Below, in pieces: positions 13,701 through 25,672 of a stretch of DNA of 64,000 nucleotides (position 1 is the first letter of the stretch; the number at the start of each line of letters is the position of its first letter). A program made the translations under genes and the position numbers. The notes under the pieces are model-generated. The model was given only the letters and a program-made list of their open reading frames with translations, was not told the DNA's origin and searched no databases. Source of the DNA: Glandiceps talaboti (lineage: Eukaryota; Hemichordata; Enteropneusta; Spengelidae); contig NC_135550.1 of assembly GCF_964340395.1 (NCBI RefSeq), forward strand, positions 9,452,864 to 9,516,863, written 5' to 3'.

Positions 13701-14804
13701 AAACATAACACATCCATTACACACTGTGTGCATACATGGATTCTATTGTAGGAAACCAGCAGTCATGTACATACAATGCACAAACACACATATGTGCTAG
13801 TACAATACCGAATGTTTGAAATACCTTGATACCCTGTAGGTTCTGTTTTGTACATGTACCGACTACTGTGTACATATCCTGTGTGCATTCATGGTGATTT
13901 CACGACTGACAATTCTTTTAATCACCTACACTCACAACTACACTGCATTTCCTATCCTTAATATTCCAACATTGAAATCCTTCCTTCACAGATCACAATG
14001 TAAATTATACTTTAGGATGACCACACTGCAGAAAACTGAGATGCAAATTTGAATTATGAAGTCACAGAAATTGAAATTTTTTTTTGATATATATAATAAC
14101 CGTGTTACTTCAAACCAGATGTAACTTTTTTAGGTTAAGATATACAAACTCTGATAGTATACGACTTATTTCAAATGATCTATATAAAATATATGTATGT
14201 ATACATGGAAAATGCTCTTCGGTCTTCATCTTGATTAAGATCACTATAATGCCAAAAATTATGCTCTATGTACACAACAAAACAAATCACCATTACCCCA
14301 GTCTCTGTACACTGTGTGTCAACCGACAAGATTACCAACATTTGCATAATAACCCATGTTATGTGATGTCACAGTTCAGTTGTGATCTATTCAACAAATA
14401 CTATGAAAAGACTGAAGACAGACTTGCAATCTCCAATCTCTACCACTATCCCAAGTGTGCAGAGTATGCATTGGATTAGGACCTTCTTATGTTTATCCGT
14501 ACCCAAGTAGGCTGACGGTTGCAATGAATTTATATTATGAATCTCTCTGTAAGCTGAGAAACAATGTTTCTGTTTACATCTCAGCATACAACTAAACTTG
14601 ACATGTTGTTCTCCACCAAGAACAGAGCAATAATCCACATAGTGATACTAAGGCCTATAATACACACAAGCCCCTTGTTTGTAGTTTAAAACACAGCTGG
14701 GACTTATTTTTCCTATAAACTGAAGAGTTGTGCAGTTTTACAGTAATCTTCCCAGGAAGGGGTCCTCCTATCTACTGTAATACATTGTAATACGTAACAT
14801 CATA
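13701..14804. other. Non-coding stretch
   Basis: No recognisable gene. A 131-codon open frame at 14084-14479 has no domain resemblance and lacks splice or homology support. Confidence 0.4.
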
Positions 14805-15085
14805 GAATGTGGTACAATCTGGCAACACTCGTCTACAAATCCATACCAGGTAATGCACCTCAGTTACCTCACAGAAATGTTCAGTCTTTCCAACCAAATT
14901 CACCTTCATAACACAAGACAGGCCAGTAAAAGTAACATATACTGTTATACATCCCTACAGTTAAAACTGAATATGGGAAACAGGCGTTTCACTACAGTGG
15001 TGCTGTTCTATGGAACAATCTACCCCTATTAATAAGATCAGCACCGAACCTATCGATATTTAAAAGAGATGTAGTCTGGTGAAGT
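14805..15085 (+). mobile_element. Decayed non-LTR retrotransposon 3' coding tail
   Basis: The frame near 14970-15080 reads TEYGKQAFHYSGAVLWNNLP and then IRSAPNLSIFKRDV up to a stop. This is the typical C-terminal tail of animal LINE reverse transcriptases (form: SGAxLWNxLPxxIRxAxSLxxFKR). Upstream pieces resembling LVYKSIPGNAP and HNTRQASKSN lie in different frames, so several frameshifts separate them. It is a dead, 5'-truncated copy with no endonuclease or polymerase core. Confidence 0.75.
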
Positions 15086-15516
15086 AATTAGATATCTTTT
15101 AAAGTACACTATGCCTCTGTAACTTTTTGTCCTAGTTTGCCCCCCCCCCCTTTTTTTTTTCTGTGTACGTAATCTTGCAACAGGTTCCATTGGGAGAACA
15201 GTGCTTAAGCAGTGAAATGGTGTCTGTATTTGAAAGATTAATAATAATAAACAAATAAAATAACCAGTACATCATAGCCAACGACCACAGTAGTATGCAA
15301 CAGATTATTGATCTCTTTAGGACCTTCAAAATAGCACTCCGACTAGTATTGACAAATCAAAACTAATACCCTCTAGTTGTTAAGTTGCACTCATGACCTA
15401 CAAAATGGCATTTTAGAGTAGATTGTCTCATTTGGGTCAAGGAAGTAAACGTTTCCAGTAGATTGTTCTACCTAGTGTATGCCACTGATTTCGGTTCCTA
15501 TAATTCAATGACGTAC

Positions 15517-15574
15517 CTGGTTCTATCTTTATAACTTTAATTGCAGCAAGTTCTCCCGTTGTTCTCATACGAGC
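15517..15574 (-). CDS. MAP4K3: MAP4K3/5-type kinase, exon 2 (catalytic lysine)
   Basis: This 58-nt minus-strand exon has an acceptor TTGCAG at 15580-15575 and a donor GTACGT at 15516-15511. It enters in phase 0 and leaves in phase 1. It reads ARMRTTGELAAIKVIKIEP plus the first base of a Gly codon. AAIKVIK contains the invariant ATP-orienting lysine of protein kinases, and the segment matches the second coding exon of MAP4K3/MAP4K5 (germinal-centre kinases acting upstream of JNK and in amino-acid/TORC1 signalling). It joins in frame to exon 1 at 18643. Exon 3 was not found between 1 and 15510, so the next intron is either very long or I missed a short exon. Confidence 0.88.
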
Positions 15575-18500
15575 CTGCAATGAAAACACACAATCATCAG
15601 ACACTGAACATAAATAGGTTTACATCAATACTTTTAAAAACATGCATCAAAAAAGACCCCCAAAAGCTGAACGGCAGAATTGAATGAGAGCTTCAGGTTC
15701 ATACAGATATTGCAAGTTGTAAACAATGCTGTGCGTAAATCAAATCCGAATTGTCAAATTTTTTAAAACAATGTTGTCTGAGTCTCTTCTTGAACAAAAC
15801 ATGTTTGAACATTGCGATTTTATATGCTCTCAATAGTAAATAGCAGAGTAAATCCTTTCTCGTCAAGATTGGACTCAGACAAACATATGATATTTAAGTC
15901 TGAAATTCTTGCTTTTATTCATTGTTAGAATTAAAACTATCACAAACTGGGGTCGTAGGAGTGTTTTATGATGGGTGTGAAATTTTCAAGTCCACCTGAG
16001 TTCCCAGGGACTCTGACATTTCACACAATTTCCCCATTATACAATCATGAATGACATATTGATAAAATGTCCACATTTCACCAGGGTCCTTTCTGTTTGT
16101 CACTAGTATTCTAAATCTTAGCAAAAAAAACAACAACCTATTATGACGACTGTGAAAATTTGATACAAAATCACAATTTCATTCCAAATATTATCTATAT
16201 TTTAGCTGTTTTAGATGCTTATATACTTTGTGGATAGATCTGACATAAATTCAGAACTCAAAACATAATATCTGAGCAATCCATGCAGTGACAAAAAGAC
16301 AAGAATATAAATCATCACCACACAAATTTAAAATGTCATCCATGAAGTAAGCAGTGATGGCTTTATCATTTTTATGTTAAAATTGGTGTCTATCTCTTTT
16401 CATCTATTCTATAATACAATTATTGCTTAATGATAGATTTCTGAACTTAAAATCCATGTGGCTTGGATGTTCAGTCTGAGTAATGACAGGAAGTGGTGCA
16501 TCCAAGAAGAATTTCAATGGAGGTCAGGTATATTTGCATAACAAAACAATAGATTTGTATAATAATTACTTTCTTTTGTCTTCTATAAATAACAGGAACT
16601 AGGAAGGGACTTATTTATGGTTTACATAACCATCACTCATCTGGTGAGGGGTGGGTGGGGGTGGGGGGCTTGATCATTGCTATTTTACAATAATTATTCA
16701 ATAATATACAAAAAAATACTAAAGAATTTTAAAACTCAATTTTATCAAAAAGGATGTATTTCTTTATAAATCACAACTAAAAAGCTTGATTCTGTATATA
16801 ATTTATCATATTTTGAAATACTTTTGAATTCCTAGTTTCTCTCCATAAAGAATTCATGGCATGTATACATGTATATTTTATGACATTTTGGATGTCTAGA
16901 GAGTCATCACGGTGAACTGAACAGTGTTTCATAGTGCACGCTTGAACAGAAAAACAAACACAAAATCATAAATAGGTATGTTGCAGCATTCCTTGGAGTA
17001 TAACTCATATCAAAATGTCACAGGATATTACAGTTACACAGAATTAGACTGAATTTGTGAATTTATCATTTCAGAATTTCTGTAAGTATAATTTATGTTA
17101 AAAAAATCTAAATAGTAAACATCTCCATTTTCACTTCTTGTCCATGTAAAAGTGTTTTAAATTATGGATATGGAGTCATTTGAGATTGATGGTTACTCTG
17201 ATGACCCCAATATTAAAGCACTTGGTTACGTTAATTATATAATAATAACTAACAGTTGCATGATTTATTTGAGATAAATTCTCCTTTTTTTCAACACTAA
17301 TGTACCACATTGTACTCTGGACTATGTAGCTGGATAAACTGAAATCATGGAAGTAGTAATAGTTCCATGCTGAAATGAAATGCTAGAAAAACTTCCAATT
17401 TATACCAAGCATCTGTTATGTTTGAGTCATAGCATTAGCTTTATAAATATTACTAGAACTGGGTTCAAAACACTCGCTCAAGTACAGATGTGGTTGGTAC
17501 AATGCAACCGGTGCAGGAATGATATGTTTGACAATATTGATATATATATATTTCTCAAAAACTCACAATCTGGTGCATTTGTAGAAAGGTTGTCAAATAT
17601 AAACTAAAGGTAACTATTAATTGAATTTTATTCATCTCTCTCAAAAGACCTTGAGAAAGATGACCCTACAATTCATAAATATTAACAATGTGACTCATGC
17701 ATAGGTTCACCACCACTTTTTAGCAGTCTCTATTTTCCTGTCGCATAATCTGATGTGTCTAATCCGTTTGGGTGATGCTAATCATGATACCGCAGTGTAT
17801 TAGAAATGTTTGGTGTTTGTGATCTGTAAAATTTAAGTCAAAAACTTGGCATGCATGCAGTAAGAGTCGAGAAAAGACCCCTGCAACGAGCCAGTATAAC
17901 AATCCACTTGGAGAACACAACGTCACAAAAAATAGAATTGTCATGTCAGGGGCGTATACAATATACTTGGGACATTCCATTCACTACTCGATTTGTCAGA
18001 CATCATAATATTGCTATAGAGCTAGCACGCCCCTGTATGATTCTTACTTGCAAACATTTCGCATAATTTGATCATAATTATGGCAGTTCAAACCGAAAAT
18101 GTGCACTTAGAATTTGGGGGCGCTGACTTGGGTTGTAAATTAACTTTATAAATACTTGTCTTGTGAGAGATATGATAACGTCTGCTTCCACTTGGGTATT
18201 TTTTACGCGAAATAAACAAATGGTTGACCGAGAACAACACGACTGGCCGACACCAAACAGATGATAAATTTCCGCTCTTTATACGACGACCCCATTCCAT
18301 CGTAAACGAAGAGACTTCGTGGAAGAAATATTTGAGGTTGGCCACTTCTAAGTTCCATGTGCGTAAAACGTTACTCATTTTGGAAATATGGAAAGATGAC
18401 AACCCAGGCCGGTGTTCAATTTCATCGACAATTTTACTTTTAAAACTAAAAACTTTTGACATTTATAGCAGGTTTTTCGTTAAAATATAGCAACGACAGT

Positions 18501-18642
18501 ATCAGACGTAGTTAGAATTTTACTGATGGCGATCTATGAGTAAGTGAAACATTTTAAAACTCCTTAAATGAAGCAAGTAAAATACTTTAGTGTTCGAATT
18601 CACTCTCTCTCTCTACGAGACCGCAGACATCAACTGACTGAC
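15575..18642 (-). other. MAP4K intron 1
   Basis: Intron between the two kinase exons (donor GTCAGT just below 18643, acceptor above 15574). It contains a G-rich tract at 16644-16670 and AT-rich DNA. A 124-codon minus-strand and an 88-codon plus-strand open frame at 18088-18490 overlap each other and match nothing I know. Confidence 0.75.
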
Positions 18643-18750
18643 CTTGTATACATCTCCGTACGTTCCGCTTCCAATACGTTGAATTAAGTCAAAATCGTCC
18701 TGTGGATTCTTCCTAGATATCTCTGAACTCGTACCAGAAGCCATCGTCAT
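18643..18750 (-). CDS. MAP4K3: MAP4K3/5-type kinase, exon 1 (start codon, G-loop)
   Basis: This 108-nt minus-strand coding exon begins with ATG at 18750; a second in-frame ATG two codons later could also serve. It ends at a GTCAGT donor in phase 0. The 36 residues include [20 protein letters not shown] and DVYK. The GxGxxGxV nucleotide-binding loop and the NPQ(D/E)DF(D/E)[15 protein letters not shown] stretch are the N-terminal signature of MAP4K3/MAP4K5 (Drosophila hppy family). Invertebrates usually have one pro-orthologue, so the vertebrate number is only nominal. The remaining kinase domain and C-terminal CNH domain are outside the recognised sequence. Confidence 0.92.
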
Positions 18751-18910
18751 ATAAAAATGTCGTGTTTCCTCGGTAAAGTCATGTAAACCAACAAAAAACT
18801 AGCTGTAAATTTCGGTGAGACGAAAAACGTTACTCATTTCGATGACTCTTTTGGCCCCATTTACACTTCCTGTCGTAATCGCTGGGCATTATGGGTTGCA
18901 AATGACGAGG
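18751..18910 (-). promoter_or_regulatory. Probable MAP4K promoter with ETS and ZNF143-like sites
   Basis: Directly upstream of the kinase start codon the DNA becomes CpG-richer. On the minus strand it shows CAGGAAGT (18872-18865), an ETS/GABP-type core, and ACCCATAATGCCCAGC (about 18897-18882), close to the STAF/ZNF143 consensus CCCAYAATGC. Both are typical of TATA-less housekeeping promoters. The promoter call is inferred from position and motifs; no transcription start is visible. Confidence 0.5.
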
Positions 18911-20105
18911 GCGCACTTTACAAGAATGTGTCGCACATGTACACAAGTTATTCGTACAATGGCGTGACGACAGGTGTTACAGATCACAGATATGCATGTA
19001 GGACATCTGCCTGGAATCGACCAAAAAATCAAAATATCATACTAATATTGAAACTGTTTATTCATTGACAACAATAAATAATTTGTTCTCATAAATCATA
19101 TGAATAAATCGTATGAATAAATTATAACAATATAAAAAATGTACAAATTTGAAAAGAGAAAAAGACTGCAAAATCGTTGCATTTAGCAACTAATCGAGAT
19201 TAGCCTCGTTACCAAGTGTACAACAATTAGCAAAATAAAATAACTTTTTTTTCTTCAATTTATTGGGTTACAAACAAAGAGTTGGTCTTTGTTGCTACGC
19301 ATCGTTTTTCCAAGCAGAAAAGTTATTTTACGAAGTAAATATAATAAAACAAATACCAATTTCTCAGCCATACTATGGCCACAAGCTGATTGACTATCAG
19401 CTTGTGACCATAAGTATGGATGAGAAATTATGTTAATGTTGATGCATATCTTCAATAACATTACGATTGTCTTCTGGCATTGTTAGAACAGTTGATTGAA
19501 CAGTAGGAATTTCCTGAACATTTTTTGATATGCCGCAAGATAAAATACATAATTGGATCATTTATGAGTTATTAATACCAGGTTCGAGTTTAGTCGATTG
19601 TAAGTGCTGCAGTAGGTCCTCCGTTCTGTGAAACAACCCAAGCCCAACTCTCGAAATCCGTCAATTTTAAAAGTATATCTGAACTGAAACTGCCAAGAAG
19701 CATAAAATTATAGACTTTGTGGAAGTCTACCTAAGTGTATTTACTTGAGTCCACAGTCCTAGATGTTATCAAGGGATTGAACAGGCTTTTTTTCAGTGAT
19801 CGAATTGTAGCGCCGCTGAAGATGATGGACAACAAAAGTAACTAAATAAATCAAAAGTACAAATATTAGTTTGCAAAATATGTAGTCTAAACTTCAAGTT
19901 CGATGGGAGTAGTTGTGAAATAGGTATGATAAACAAGCCAGTCCCATTGTCTAGGTTGGCGTTAACCTTCCGATGATACAAATATTCCGATGAATATAGG
20001 TACAAGTTACTTTTTACAAGGGCTAATAACAAAACAAACAAACAAACAAACAAACAAACATTCATTCAACAAAAAATACAACAACAACAATAAAAACCTT
20101 AACTG
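18911..20105. other. Intergenic stretch
   Basis: No exon recognised, and in particular none of the N-terminal NAALADase exons one would expect upstream of 21971. An inverted repeat (CACAAGCTGATTGACTATCAGCTTGTG, at about 19380-19406) forms a near-perfect hairpin, and a (CAAA)n tract lies at about 20034-20060. Confidence 0.4.
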
Positions 20106-21600
20106 TTGATAAGAGATTTTGAAAAATTGTCATTTATTGATAAACACACCAGTTGTCCTCAGCTGAGGATGTCAAGCACTGATGGCGCCCTCTCAGGCGA
20201 AAGAGCTAATAGTGAATGTTCACATTTACATGAGCATTTGTATGGCGTTTCACCACCAGTACCATCTAATAAGTTAGGTCACTTGATTGATTGAGTCTTA
20301 TTTCAACGTTTTCACAGTGATTTAGACTTTGGCACATTGAAAAGAATCCTTAAGCAATGATTTTGAGAGTCAAAGAAAAAAATAACGTATCATGGACCTA
20401 GTATACTTAATAAAATAAAGTTTTATTAATCGGAATGTCTATTATCATCTTGCTATCATTTCAGATAGCAACATTCGGGATATCTGTGGGGCGCGCAAGT
20501 AATTATCCTCGGGCACTATAGCCGACAAAACATTACATCTTAAAAACTCCAATACATACTGCCATAGTTTGGCATCTAACCGGATGACAATCTTGTAACG
20601 AAATTACTACAGAAGTTCCCCTCCTCCATGTCGCGCAGATTACCATTCGATATTCTCGCGTAAACATCTATGTTTGGGTAGTATTATTTAATATAGGGGT
20701 ATTTTAAAACTTCATATATGTATAGGGACGTTGATGGGTCTTTCGTGTCATTTCCTTTGCTTGGCGCAAATCCTATGCATTATGGGGTTTTCATGCATGT
20801 GATAGACTGTACACCCGCCACCAACGTTGGAGGAGGGTCTATGGACAGACGATGCCACATTTACTATTGAATGTCTTTCCACACACTTCGCATTTAAAAT
20901 GGCTTCTCACCAGAATGATTCTTATGTGTACAATCAAGACGCTTTTAACAGCAAATTTATTTTTTGTCACATATTTCGCATGATCTGCATGGTATCTCAC
21001 CAGTGTGTCATCTCGTGTGGCGGGTCACGTTTCTCGCCTGATCTGAGCGAATATCTGTCCGCACACATTCGAATTTGTATGGCTTCTCACCAGTATGGAT
21101 TCTCATATGTACTGTCAAATTGTTATTACAAATCTATGTGGTTTTCTACACACTTCATAATTGTGTAACTTTTCACCAGTATGGATCGTAATATGTAGGG
21201 TCAGATGTTCTTTCCCGGTAAATGTTTTCCCCACACACCTCACATTTGAATGGCTTCTCATCACTACGGATTCTCATATGATAATGTACTGTCACGTGCT
21301 CATCTTGAGTAATCGTCTTTCCATATACTTTAGATTTTCATGGTTTGTCACTGCACCTGCAAGGATTTTCATGTGCTCAGTCATTAATGTTCTCCTCTGA
21401 GTGATTGCGTTTCTTTCCACGCACTTCATGGTTGATATGTCTTTTCTCCAAGTATTGTGTTTGAAACAGTGTTTCGCTCATGACAGTACAGTGAGTTTGT
21501 TGCAAGTAGGGTTGCAATCTGCTCTCTCTATTAATCTGTAACAGGCTGTAATTGTTAAAGAAAACGAAATGAGTTGCAACGCTGCCATTTGTCAATAAAG
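20106..21600 (-). pseudogene. Decayed C2H2 zinc-finger array (ZNF-D)
   Basis: On the minus strand, repeated remnants of the (T/S)GEKP linker and HxxxxH/CxxC elements occur with about 84-bp spacing (TTCTCACCAG...TGGATTCTCAT in plus orientation at about 20898, 21083, 21168 and 21256). Stops and frameshifts interrupt every finger. An outlying remnant lies at 20230-20270. The 5' part (about 21370-21560) resembles the upstream flank of the intact arrays at 33-34 kb and 58-59 kb. It is a dead member of the same family. Confidence 0.75.
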
Positions 21601-21970
21601 TCTGACCTCGCGTACATGTAGCTAAAGATTCACCGTCTCAGTCACCACGTGATTTACTTTTACTGACTGAACTTCCACTGTCAGTGTCATTGTGACTCGC
21701 TAGTATTTATTCAAATGACATTACTGTATGTGTCACTGCCAATGTCACCATCCTTGTCTTTACTGTTATCTGCCATTATTTGTTGTGGAGTCATTTTAGC
21801 CCACTTCAAATTCTCATTCGGCGGTTCTGTTTGATACAACTAGCATGCAGAAAACAATAACAAACTGTGCATGCAACACTTATATGGTATAAATACAGTT
21901 TCTTAAGACATTTTGCCGGTAAATGAAATGTATTACATGTAATGTGTTAACTATGTTTTCTTGCTTCAAT

Positions 21971-22070
21971 ATTCAGAGAGTTGGGTGGAGATGATGCCCC
22001 CCCCCCCCAGTTGGCAAGGAGGATTGAACATAACCTACAAACTTGGACCTAGTTTCATTGATCCTAACAG
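21971..22070 (+). CDS. NAALAD2: NAALADase-type peptidase, exon a (frame break in poly-C)
   Basis: The exon runs from an ATTCAG acceptor to a GTAAGT donor. Before a C-run it reads LGGDDAPPP. After the run a different frame reads SWQGGLNITYKLGPSFIDPN, matching the GGxAPP...SWxGxLxxxYxxGPGF segment of glutamate carboxypeptidase II. The run is 12 C (21997-22008); with 11 or 14 C the frame would stay open. The shift may be a sequencing or assembly error in the homopolymer, a polymorphism, or a real lesion. No exon for the transmembrane or protease-associated region was found upstream. Confidence 0.75.
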
Positions 22071-22684
22071 GTAAGTTTTTGATGTGTGAATTTACAATGT
22101 TGACAGGTATTCACAACGAGTCATGGAGTGATCATGATCTACAGTTAGTGTGATCAGCTGACTCTTGTCAACACAGCTGCTAAAAAGGATCATATGTGCA
22201 TAATATTTTAACTAGTTTATATTTGTACAATGTTTGCTTAAAAATTAATTTACCAATTCCCTGTGTCATATTTTGGTACACGTGGAAAGGGGGATAATTA
22301 TTTCCAATATCCAACGAAAAGTATTCGGTCGGTACAAAACACAGGTAAACGCCAGGTACAGGCCAGGCAAGGCCAGGTCTCGTATGTAGACTGAATATTT
22401 TGGGGGGATTTCAGGCAGGCACTAAATATTTTACAACACATCACATTCCCATGCACGTATTCTTTCTAGAATCAAAGCAAATCACTGGTAGGACTTGTCT
22501 AGTGCTACTATAGTAATGCCCTATGGAAAATAGAAAACTAATAGTACACTCTGTATGCAAATAGAGGTCACTGTCGGTCACTAGTCCATACCACGTGACA
22601 CGGTCTAAGCCAATCACAGAAGGTTATATGAAAACAAGGTGTAAGGAACATACTATCAATTATTGATCTTATATTCTGTGATAG

Positions 22685-22759
22685 GAAAGTCAGGATGGAT
22701 ATTCAAACTAAAACCGAGCGTAGATGGACGTGGATTCATTCGCGGTGCCGTTGAACCAG
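22685..22759 (+). CDS. NAALAD2: NAALADase-type peptidase, exon b (11 nt short, frame broken)
   Basis: Acceptor TGATAG and donor GTAATG flank 75 nt. The start reads KVRMDIQTKTERRW in the frame set by exon a, whereas the end reads GFIRGAVEPG in another frame, the one that enters exon c correctly. The family has 28 codons between these splice junctions (KVxM...to...RGAVEP). Here there are 73 coding nt instead of 84, which fits an 11-nt deletion around TERR/GFIRG. This is a true frameshift unless the assembly is wrong. Confidence 0.7.
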
Positions 22760-23192
22760 GTAATGTATCATAACACCAATAGCAACAAGTAGTTTCTTTG
22801 GTCAAATATTTTGGTTGTCTGAAAGTCTTTTAATATTTGGTCAGTGTTGCCAACCTTTAAGGACCATTCACTAAATGGGTTGGCCCCTAATTCCCATGAC
22901 TCTACCTCATCTGTACTTGTTGAAGGTCCCCTTAGCATGTATAGAAAACAACTGTGTAAATTGAACGATTTGACTAATCGGGACCAAAACAGACTAGCCT
23001 CGCTCCGAATAATCTTTACCAGATTAAAATTACAAATTGGTAACGTTATGTATTCAACGCCTCAGACCAATATAGTTGTTTGGGATAACAGTCAGACTAT
23101 TTTTAGGCGTGTCGAATCTGACTCGTGAATATCATTTAGCAATTAAGAGTTGTAGTAATGTAGTTATTGCTCATTATTTATCATCCATCTAG

Positions 23193-23315
23193 GCCGCTAC
23201 GTCATCGTTGGAAATCATCACGATGCTTGGGTTTTTGGTGCTGTTGATCCATCAAGTGGTACTGCTGCAATGTTGGAAATTAGTCGAGCGTTCGGAAAGC
23301 TTGTCAAAGAGAAAG
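23193..23315 (+). CDS. NAALAD2: NAALADase-type peptidase, exon c (zinc ligands His/Asp)
   Basis: This 123-nt exon (acceptor ATCTAG, donor GTATCT) reads [20 protein letters not shown] and then [20 protein letters not shown]. The first His of NHHD and the Asp of AVDPSSG align with the zinc-binding His377 and bridging Asp387 of human glutamate carboxypeptidase II (M28B family: removes C-terminal glutamate from N-acetyl-aspartyl-glutamate or folyl-polyglutamate). It is fully open, with canonical splice phases (2 in, 1 out). Confidence 0.93.
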
Positions 23316-23628
23316 GTATCTAGTCATCACATAGCTGGAGTTGTAAACATAGATAAATATAACAGAATAAAGAATCTACTATATTAAAGCGCTCCTTTCC
23401 AACAATATAACAGCATGTCAGTTGTTAGAGAAACGCTTCGAAAATTGTATAAATGTAGTACCATTTGATTTTCGATTGAATAAAAAATGTTCATGAGCCG
23501 AAACGATATTAAATCAGTTGATTTCCGACAAGAATTCGGGATCATAAAGCATATAAGGAAATTGAAAGGTAAAACATAATCTGAATTCGTAGAAGATAAT
23601 CTTATGCAATGTCTTTCGATTACTCTAG

Positions 23629-23711
23629 AATGGCGCCCTCGTCGTTCAATTGTGTTCTGTAGCTGGGTTGCTGAGGAGTACGGATTGATTGGATCGACGG
23701 AGTGCATCGAG
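23629..23711 (+). CDS. NAALAD2: NAALADase-type peptidase, exon d (catalytic Glu-Glu)
   Basis: This 83-nt exon (acceptor CTCTAG, donor GTAACT) reads [20 protein letters not shown] and then IGSTECIE. The EE of VAEEYG corresponds to the catalytic base Glu424 and zinc ligand Glu425 of the human enzyme. The residue two before them is Val rather than the usual Asp. It joins exon c in frame and ends in phase 0. Confidence 0.93.
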
Positions 23712-23883
23712 GTAACTTTGCCATTGTTATGTCATTCTAATAAAGTGTTTTATTTTTCCGACCGCAAGAGAGACGCGTTTCGATACTCCTTCCCCCCTAG
23801 CGCCCCACTCCTTTCTTTGGGGTAGGGGTGGGAGTGACAGCCCAACCACTCTTTGATAATGTGTCTATAGGATGGGTGACCCC

Positions 23884-25021
23884 AATCCCATACAAATGAC
23901 TTGATTGGCTTTATGCATTATATGTCATGTCTCAAGAATTACTGCTTGTCGTTTGTACATTAGTTGGCATTAGTATGTAGAAATAAACCAATGGAAAACC
24001 AAATAGACTTGAAAGAGTATACAAAGCCAAATTCTACAAATATTCTTCACTAATTTTGTCCAGTTGAACTTGACTCTGATATATACAGGTGTAATACGTG
24101 CGATATTTGGTACCTTGGCATTTGTCAGTTTTGTTTGCTACGTTTGTCTAGCTTGTATATTGTGTAGGTTTCAGTCGTCTACGAATATATATTATTGCAA
24201 CCGTACAGGCTAAAGTTATCCAAATCTTGGACACAATGAAATGATACTTAATGCATGTTTCAAGTTCATATCCTTTTTTCAAATGTTGATAGCCTCTTTG
24301 TGTGTTGTAAATGTTCTGTGATATTTGTATGTAGGAATTTGGAAGGAATCTGGCTGTCAGAAACGTTGCATATTTAAATGTTGATATGGCTGTTAGCGGT
24401 GGTTGGACGATGAGGGCGAAGTCTGTACCTCTCCTGTGTCAAGCTATCCTCAACGCAGCTAAAAAGGTGAGATGCAAATTTTGATTTAAGAAAAGATACC
24501 AGACATAAACGATTGCATGTATAGTAATAAAGATGTAAATCTCTACATTGCTGTATAGGCAGGGAAGATGGTTAGGATTTTCGTTGTCGTAGGGAGGGGG
24601 GGGGGCATTAGATGACATAGATTATGTTAGAGGCCGAAGGGCGAGATGGTGAGAGGATCCGTGACAATTTGCGTCCACCCCTACTCAAACCCGAACACTG
24701 TATGAGATGATTCTTTTCATGGATTCTTTTCAACACACTATTTTAATGTGTACCTTCGTTGAAGGAGCGGCCACGTGCCATCTGTTTTCACGGCGTTCAT
24801 TTTGAGAAGTCGGGAAAGAATAAACAACTTTTGAATATGTGATCAGCGGGATCACGGAAAAAAACAACCAGTCGCTCATTTGATCCAATAGGGATGTCCA
24901 GTCAATAACACCGGTTAGAAGAACTGTAAGAGATCTTTCTTTCATAGAGTGGTTAACTCACTATTTGGCGGCCATGTTTGATTCTAAAATGATTTGACCT
25001 CTAAATGCACGATGACCCCAA
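23884..25021 (+). repeat. Segmental duplication around exon e, copy 1
   Basis: From ATACAAATGACTTGATTGGC through exon e to TAAATGCACGATGACCCC, this block is nearly identical to 43741-44830, apart from small indels and scattered substitutions. With the block 32190-32469 / 45221-45500 it forms one duplicated unit. The LTR array at 25087-31670 interrupts copy 1 only. Confidence 0.85.
24335..24466 (+). CDS. NAALAD2: NAALADase-type peptidase, exon e copy 1
   Basis: This 132-nt exon has phase 0 at both ends (acceptor TGTAG, donor GTGAGA). It reads EFGRNLAVRNVAYLNVDMAV and then SGGWTMRAKSVPLLCQAILN and AAKK. The Asp of LNVDMAV is the conserved zinc ligand equivalent to Asp453. A second open copy lies at 44166-44297 with Asn-to-Ser, Val-to-Ile and Cys-to-Arg changes. 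Either copy could splice to d and to the downstream exons without shifting the frame. Confidence 0.9.
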
Positions 25022-25086
25022 ACTGTTTTTTCTTATAGTAGTAGTAGTAGTACAAAATGTAGTAGTAGTAGTAGTAGTAGTAGTAG
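25022..25086. repeat. (GTA)n microsatellite
   Basis: TAGTAGTAG triplets with one interruption. The LTR array inserted at its right edge. Because the target is itself repetitive, the GTAG flanking both sides (25083-25086, 31671-31674) is weak as evidence for a target-site duplication. Confidence 0.9.
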
Positions 25087-25672
25087 TATTACTACTGATC
25101 TTCGCACACAGCTGATAGACCAAGTAATAACGCCCGAATCACTCTCATATCTCATATCCGACTCAACTTCTGTATGTACGTACCAGGATCACACTTGAAC
25201 TTTAAAGGGAATTAGCTCAGACTACACACAGTGTTTAAAGATCTACACTCGAGACGAAGGCAAACACCCAGCATAGTGCCTCGTTCATTGACTTCCCGCG
25301 AAGCCAAGTCTCTTACCAAAATCTGAAGTGAAGTGCCTGTTCCCAGTGTGCTTTATTGTGACGTCCTTAAAGTCTAAATATACATAACACATGGCCAATG
25401 GCCAAATAATTAATGCAATCCATTTACAGTTTTCATGGGCGTTTTTAATGCCCTAAAAGTAATTTTAAAACATTGATGAATGATCACTATGAATCCTAGA
25501 TATTTATGAAATGCAGACCGTCGTCTCATGTATTCGAGTATGCTTGGAATCCTGTGTGGTCTAAATCCGATATCCTTGAGACAGCTATCTATTGACCTTT
25601 CAGTCAAACTAGGCCATGCGATGTTGTTAAAATATTCAGTTTACTGAAAATATAAATGTGTCATCTGTGACA
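25087..25672 (-). repeat. LTR 1 of tandem element (3' LTR)
   Basis: 586-bp LTR, preceded on the minus strand by the polypurine tract. It differs from LTR 2 and 3 at two positions in its outer edge (TGATCTTCGCACACAG here, TTATCTTCGCACAAAG in the others). Confidence 0.85.

Noticed and set aside
14084-14479. 131-codon plus-strand ORF
   Set aside because: No recognisable domain, codon pattern or splice support; AT-rich chance frame.
18088-18490. 124-codon minus-strand and 88-codon plus-strand ORFs
   Set aside because: They overlap antisense to each other, show no domain, and lie in MAP4K intron 1; likely chance in a CpG-richer patch.
22844-23128. 94-codon plus-strand ORF between peptidase exons b and c
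   Set aside because: Does not resemble the family and lies in an intron with good splice sites on both sides.
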